Source: Ceratodon purpureus
Lineage: Eukaryota > Streptophyta > Bryopsida > Pseudoditrichales > Ditrichaceae
Direction of reading: 5' to 3'
Assembly: GCA_014871385.1 (NCBI GenBank)
Contig: CM026430.1
Location: forward strand, 1,777,040-1,841,039
Length of the DNA: 64,000 nucleotides
Under the pieces are notes generated by a model. That model ran no database searches, had not been told where the DNA came from, and saw only the letters and a program-made list of their open reading frames with translations. Numbering within the stretch: position 1 is the stretch's first letter; every line of letters starts with the position of its first letter. This document shows positions 62,444-64,000 of the stretch, piece after piece. The position numbers and the translations under genes were made by a program.

Positions 62444-62841
62444 TTAGGTGTAATTTGGGGTCTCCAAAAGGCCGTGTAAGCGGCACGTGAGAGAAAAAAA
62501 CGGGCGCTGCCCGCGTACTTTTTGACATGGCATGTGAGGTGCCACCGTGGTGCCAGCAACCGCCACGGGGGCTCGAACCAATGACCTCCGAGCGAGGCGT
62601 GTGGAGGGCACAAGCTACAGTATCGGGCTGACACAACCTACCCACTTGGGACCAAAGCCCGAGCCGAGGCATTCATGTCTGAACTAATATTCCGAGGACC
62701 TTTGTTGTGAGTGCGCCACGCAGTTCTGTGCGGGCAGCAACTCTGGCATCCGCTGCCAGCGGCAGAGGTGCCCAAAGTAGGGAGTTCACCTAGAAAGGGC
62801 AGGCTTACACGGCCTTATTTTGACCCCATTTTGCACCTAAT
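62444..62841 (-). mobile_element. 398-bp terminal-inverted-repeat element nested in copy D
   Basis: About 38 bp at each end are inverted: left 'ttaggtgtaatttggggtc...aaggccgtgtaagc', right, read inward, 'ttaggtgcaaaatggggtc...aaggccgtgtaagc'. The flanking trinucleotide GCA is duplicated (62441-62443 and 62842-62844). Copy A shows the uninterrupted site. The interior is GC-rich against an AT-rich host and holds a tRNA-like segment. Confidence 0.8.
62570..62632 (-). other. tRNA-like segment with RNA polymerase III B-box match
   Basis: On the minus strand 62579-62570 reads GGTTCGAGCC, a full match to the B-box GGTTCGANNCC core. Thirty-eight bases upstream TAGCTTGTGCC resembles an A-box, and between them CCT-CGCTCGG-AGG could be an anticodon arm. 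The T-arm and acceptor stem do not pair well, so this is not a functional tRNA; a tRNA-derived SINE head or old tRNA pseudogene is more likely. Confidence 0.4.
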
Positions 62842-63570
62842 GCAATTTCTGCCCAAAACTGCCCAAAACTGCCCAAATCTACCTAAAGACGAAACTTTGA
62901 AATTCCACCAAAAATTGAGATTTTATTTTTTTCCAAAAATAATTTTTTTTATATGTAGAAGAGCCACTAGAGCATGTTTCCACCGTTTGTATTTTCAATC
63001 CAAGAATGTAACTTTCATATGCTATTTTTATTGTAAAAAACGGCCTTTGTATGTGAATTTCAGCATACCCCCTTGTGGAAATTGATGATTTTCTGAAGGT
63101 TCTACACCTTGCATGGGTATGAGATTTTGTGGACATGTACCTAACTCACCTAGGAACAAGAATTTTAAGAGGCGCCATCCAAATCTACTGAAAAAAATGG
63201 TTTTTTTGGACCCAAAATACTGTTGTCCTCTTTTTGCAGGGTTAAAAAAACCTTTTTTTCAACTTTGCATGTTACGATCTCTCAAATGGTAAGGAATGAG
63301 AGTGTGAGATCTGATAAACACATAGACATAGAAGTTAGATACAAGATCTTACGGTTGGAAATACCAAAATTGGTTTCAATTTTGCACTATCCAGCTTGCT
63401 TTCAAAAGGGACTATTTGGTGGCAGTTTTGAGCAAAAACACCCTTGGCCATTTAACTCAAAGTGCATTGGGATTATTTTACTCTTGCTAATCTGGTCCAA
63501 TAAACTTGTAAATACTATAAATAGAAAACATGATCAAAACATGATAGTCATGCTCATAGGTGTTGCTACC

Positions 63571-64000
63571 TTATAACACCAGACTACATGCGTGGGCTCA
63601 GGGTCTGCATCTTGAGCTGGCGGCGATCTCGAGACATAGCCCAAGTATCTAGCAACCGTGTCGATGTCGGCTCCGTTGCAACTGCCGTAGGACCTGGATC
63701 CTCGACTTCTACAGCTGCGAGGGTAGTACATTGTTCGCTTCCGACGCATATTCTTCGAGTTTTACAGTAAGTGCACGATGGTTTTTTTGGTTCCCTTTGA
63801 GGAGCCTACGTCTTCCATCTCTGGGCATGCACTTGATGTCTAGGCATTTTTTCTTACTGTTTTTGAAGACACATGTTGAGAACCTGTCCTTGTCTAGTTC
63901 TTGGTTTAGATCTCGTAAACGATGCTGCTCATCTTGTAGGTGCGCCTTTTTATTTTCCTGCTTGGAAGAAGTTTCTGCGGCCCATAGTTGCCGGGTGCCT
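63571..64000. other. Window end, unidentified
   Basis: Higher GC than the preceding kilobases. A minus-strand open frame of about 70 codons (63749-63534) runs here, partly across the R2 end; no domain is recognisable. A gene or element may continue beyond the window. Confidence 0.35.

Larger units (their letters stand above)
62215..63451 (+). mobile_element. TTAA-flanked piggyBac-like element, copy D, carrying a nested insertion
   Basis: Flanked by TTAA at 62211-62214 and 63452-63455. The left end is CCCCTAATTGGCC. The right end, read inward, starts AAATGGCC and seems to have lost the CCCCTA. The interior matches copy A over most of its length, including the 'gcccaaaact' array at about 62851-62880. 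Removing the nested element (62444-62841 plus a 3-bp duplication) leaves about 836 bp, close to copies A (861) and C (842). Non-coding. Confidence 0.75.
62016..63570 (-). mobile_element. R2 inverted-repeat element, copy 3, interrupted by a TTAA element
   Basis: Outer ends 'ggtaacaacactcataag' (62016) and 'ctcataggtgttgctacc' (to 63570) are inverted. The R2 body is read on the minus strand from 63570 to about 63456, then resumes from 62210 to 62016 ('gcattatttggacaatgtatg'). The missing middle is exactly the TTAA element D. Without D it is about 310 bp, the size of copy 1. Confidence 0.75.

Noticed and set aside
62570..62632. Functional tRNA gene
   Set aside because: The B-box fits, but the acceptor and T stems do not pair, so a working tRNA is unlikely.
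1..64000. CRISPR arrays, bacterial operons, rRNA genes, integrated viral genes
   Set aside because: No direct-repeat/spacer pattern, no ribosome-binding-site-led gene strings, no rRNA-like stretch and no viral protein motif were seen.

Overview
The window reads as nuclear DNA of a land plant, most likely a bryophyte (a moss fits best). The genes are spliced with short GT-AG introns, telomere-like AAACCCTAA boxes lie near several genes, there are two nucleus-encoded plastid proteins (an NDH subunit O and a PTC52/PAO-type Rieske oxygenase), and plant-specific families are present (a SYP7 syntaxin, MAP65, an LRR receptor kinase). The species assignment is an inference. No bacterial, organellar or viral gene set is visible.

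Layout. 1-1961 (+): 3' part of a glyoxal-oxidase-like gene cut by the window edge. 2903-6099 (-): Qc-SNARE of the SYP7 family. 7.5-10.0 kb (-): a one-exon protein kinase with an internally deleted, frameshifted tandem copy downstream. 12.2-18.3 kb (-): DUF726/TMCO4-like alpha/beta hydrolase, 16 coding exons. 21.2-24.7 kb (-): MAP65, 11 exons. 27.4-29.7 kb (-): FCF1/UTP24 PIN nuclease of ribosome biogenesis, 8 exons. 30-40 kb: AT-rich, transposon-rich, no convincing gene. 40.9-47.0 kb (+): LRR receptor kinase, 17 exons. 49.8-52.0 kb (-): NDH-O, 6 exons. 52-57 kb: AT-rich with repeats. 57.0-59.6 kb (+): Rieske oxygenase, 5 exons. 60-64 kb: a stack of small transposons. For the seven complete spliced genes I chose splice sites by hand. 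In each case the exon lengths sum to a whole number of codons, and where I know the family's usual size the protein length agrees.

The genes are ordinary single-copy housekeeping or signalling genes with no operon-like logic. The most unusual part is the non-coding half. At least four elements (33.8, 54.8, 60.4 and 62.2 kb) are flanked by TTAA and begin or end with CCCCTAA, the layout of piggyBac-type transposons, yet none encodes a transposase. One of them has received a 398-bp terminal-inverted-repeat insertion carrying a tRNA-like B box, and itself sits inside a third kind of inverted-repeat element, giving a three-level nest at 62.0-63.6 kb. A separate 569-bp element at 37 kb has perfect 23-bp inverted ends. 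Minisatellites lie immediately upstream of MAP65 and FCF1, and a diverged ~160-200-bp tandem repeat lies upstream of the TMCO4-like gene.
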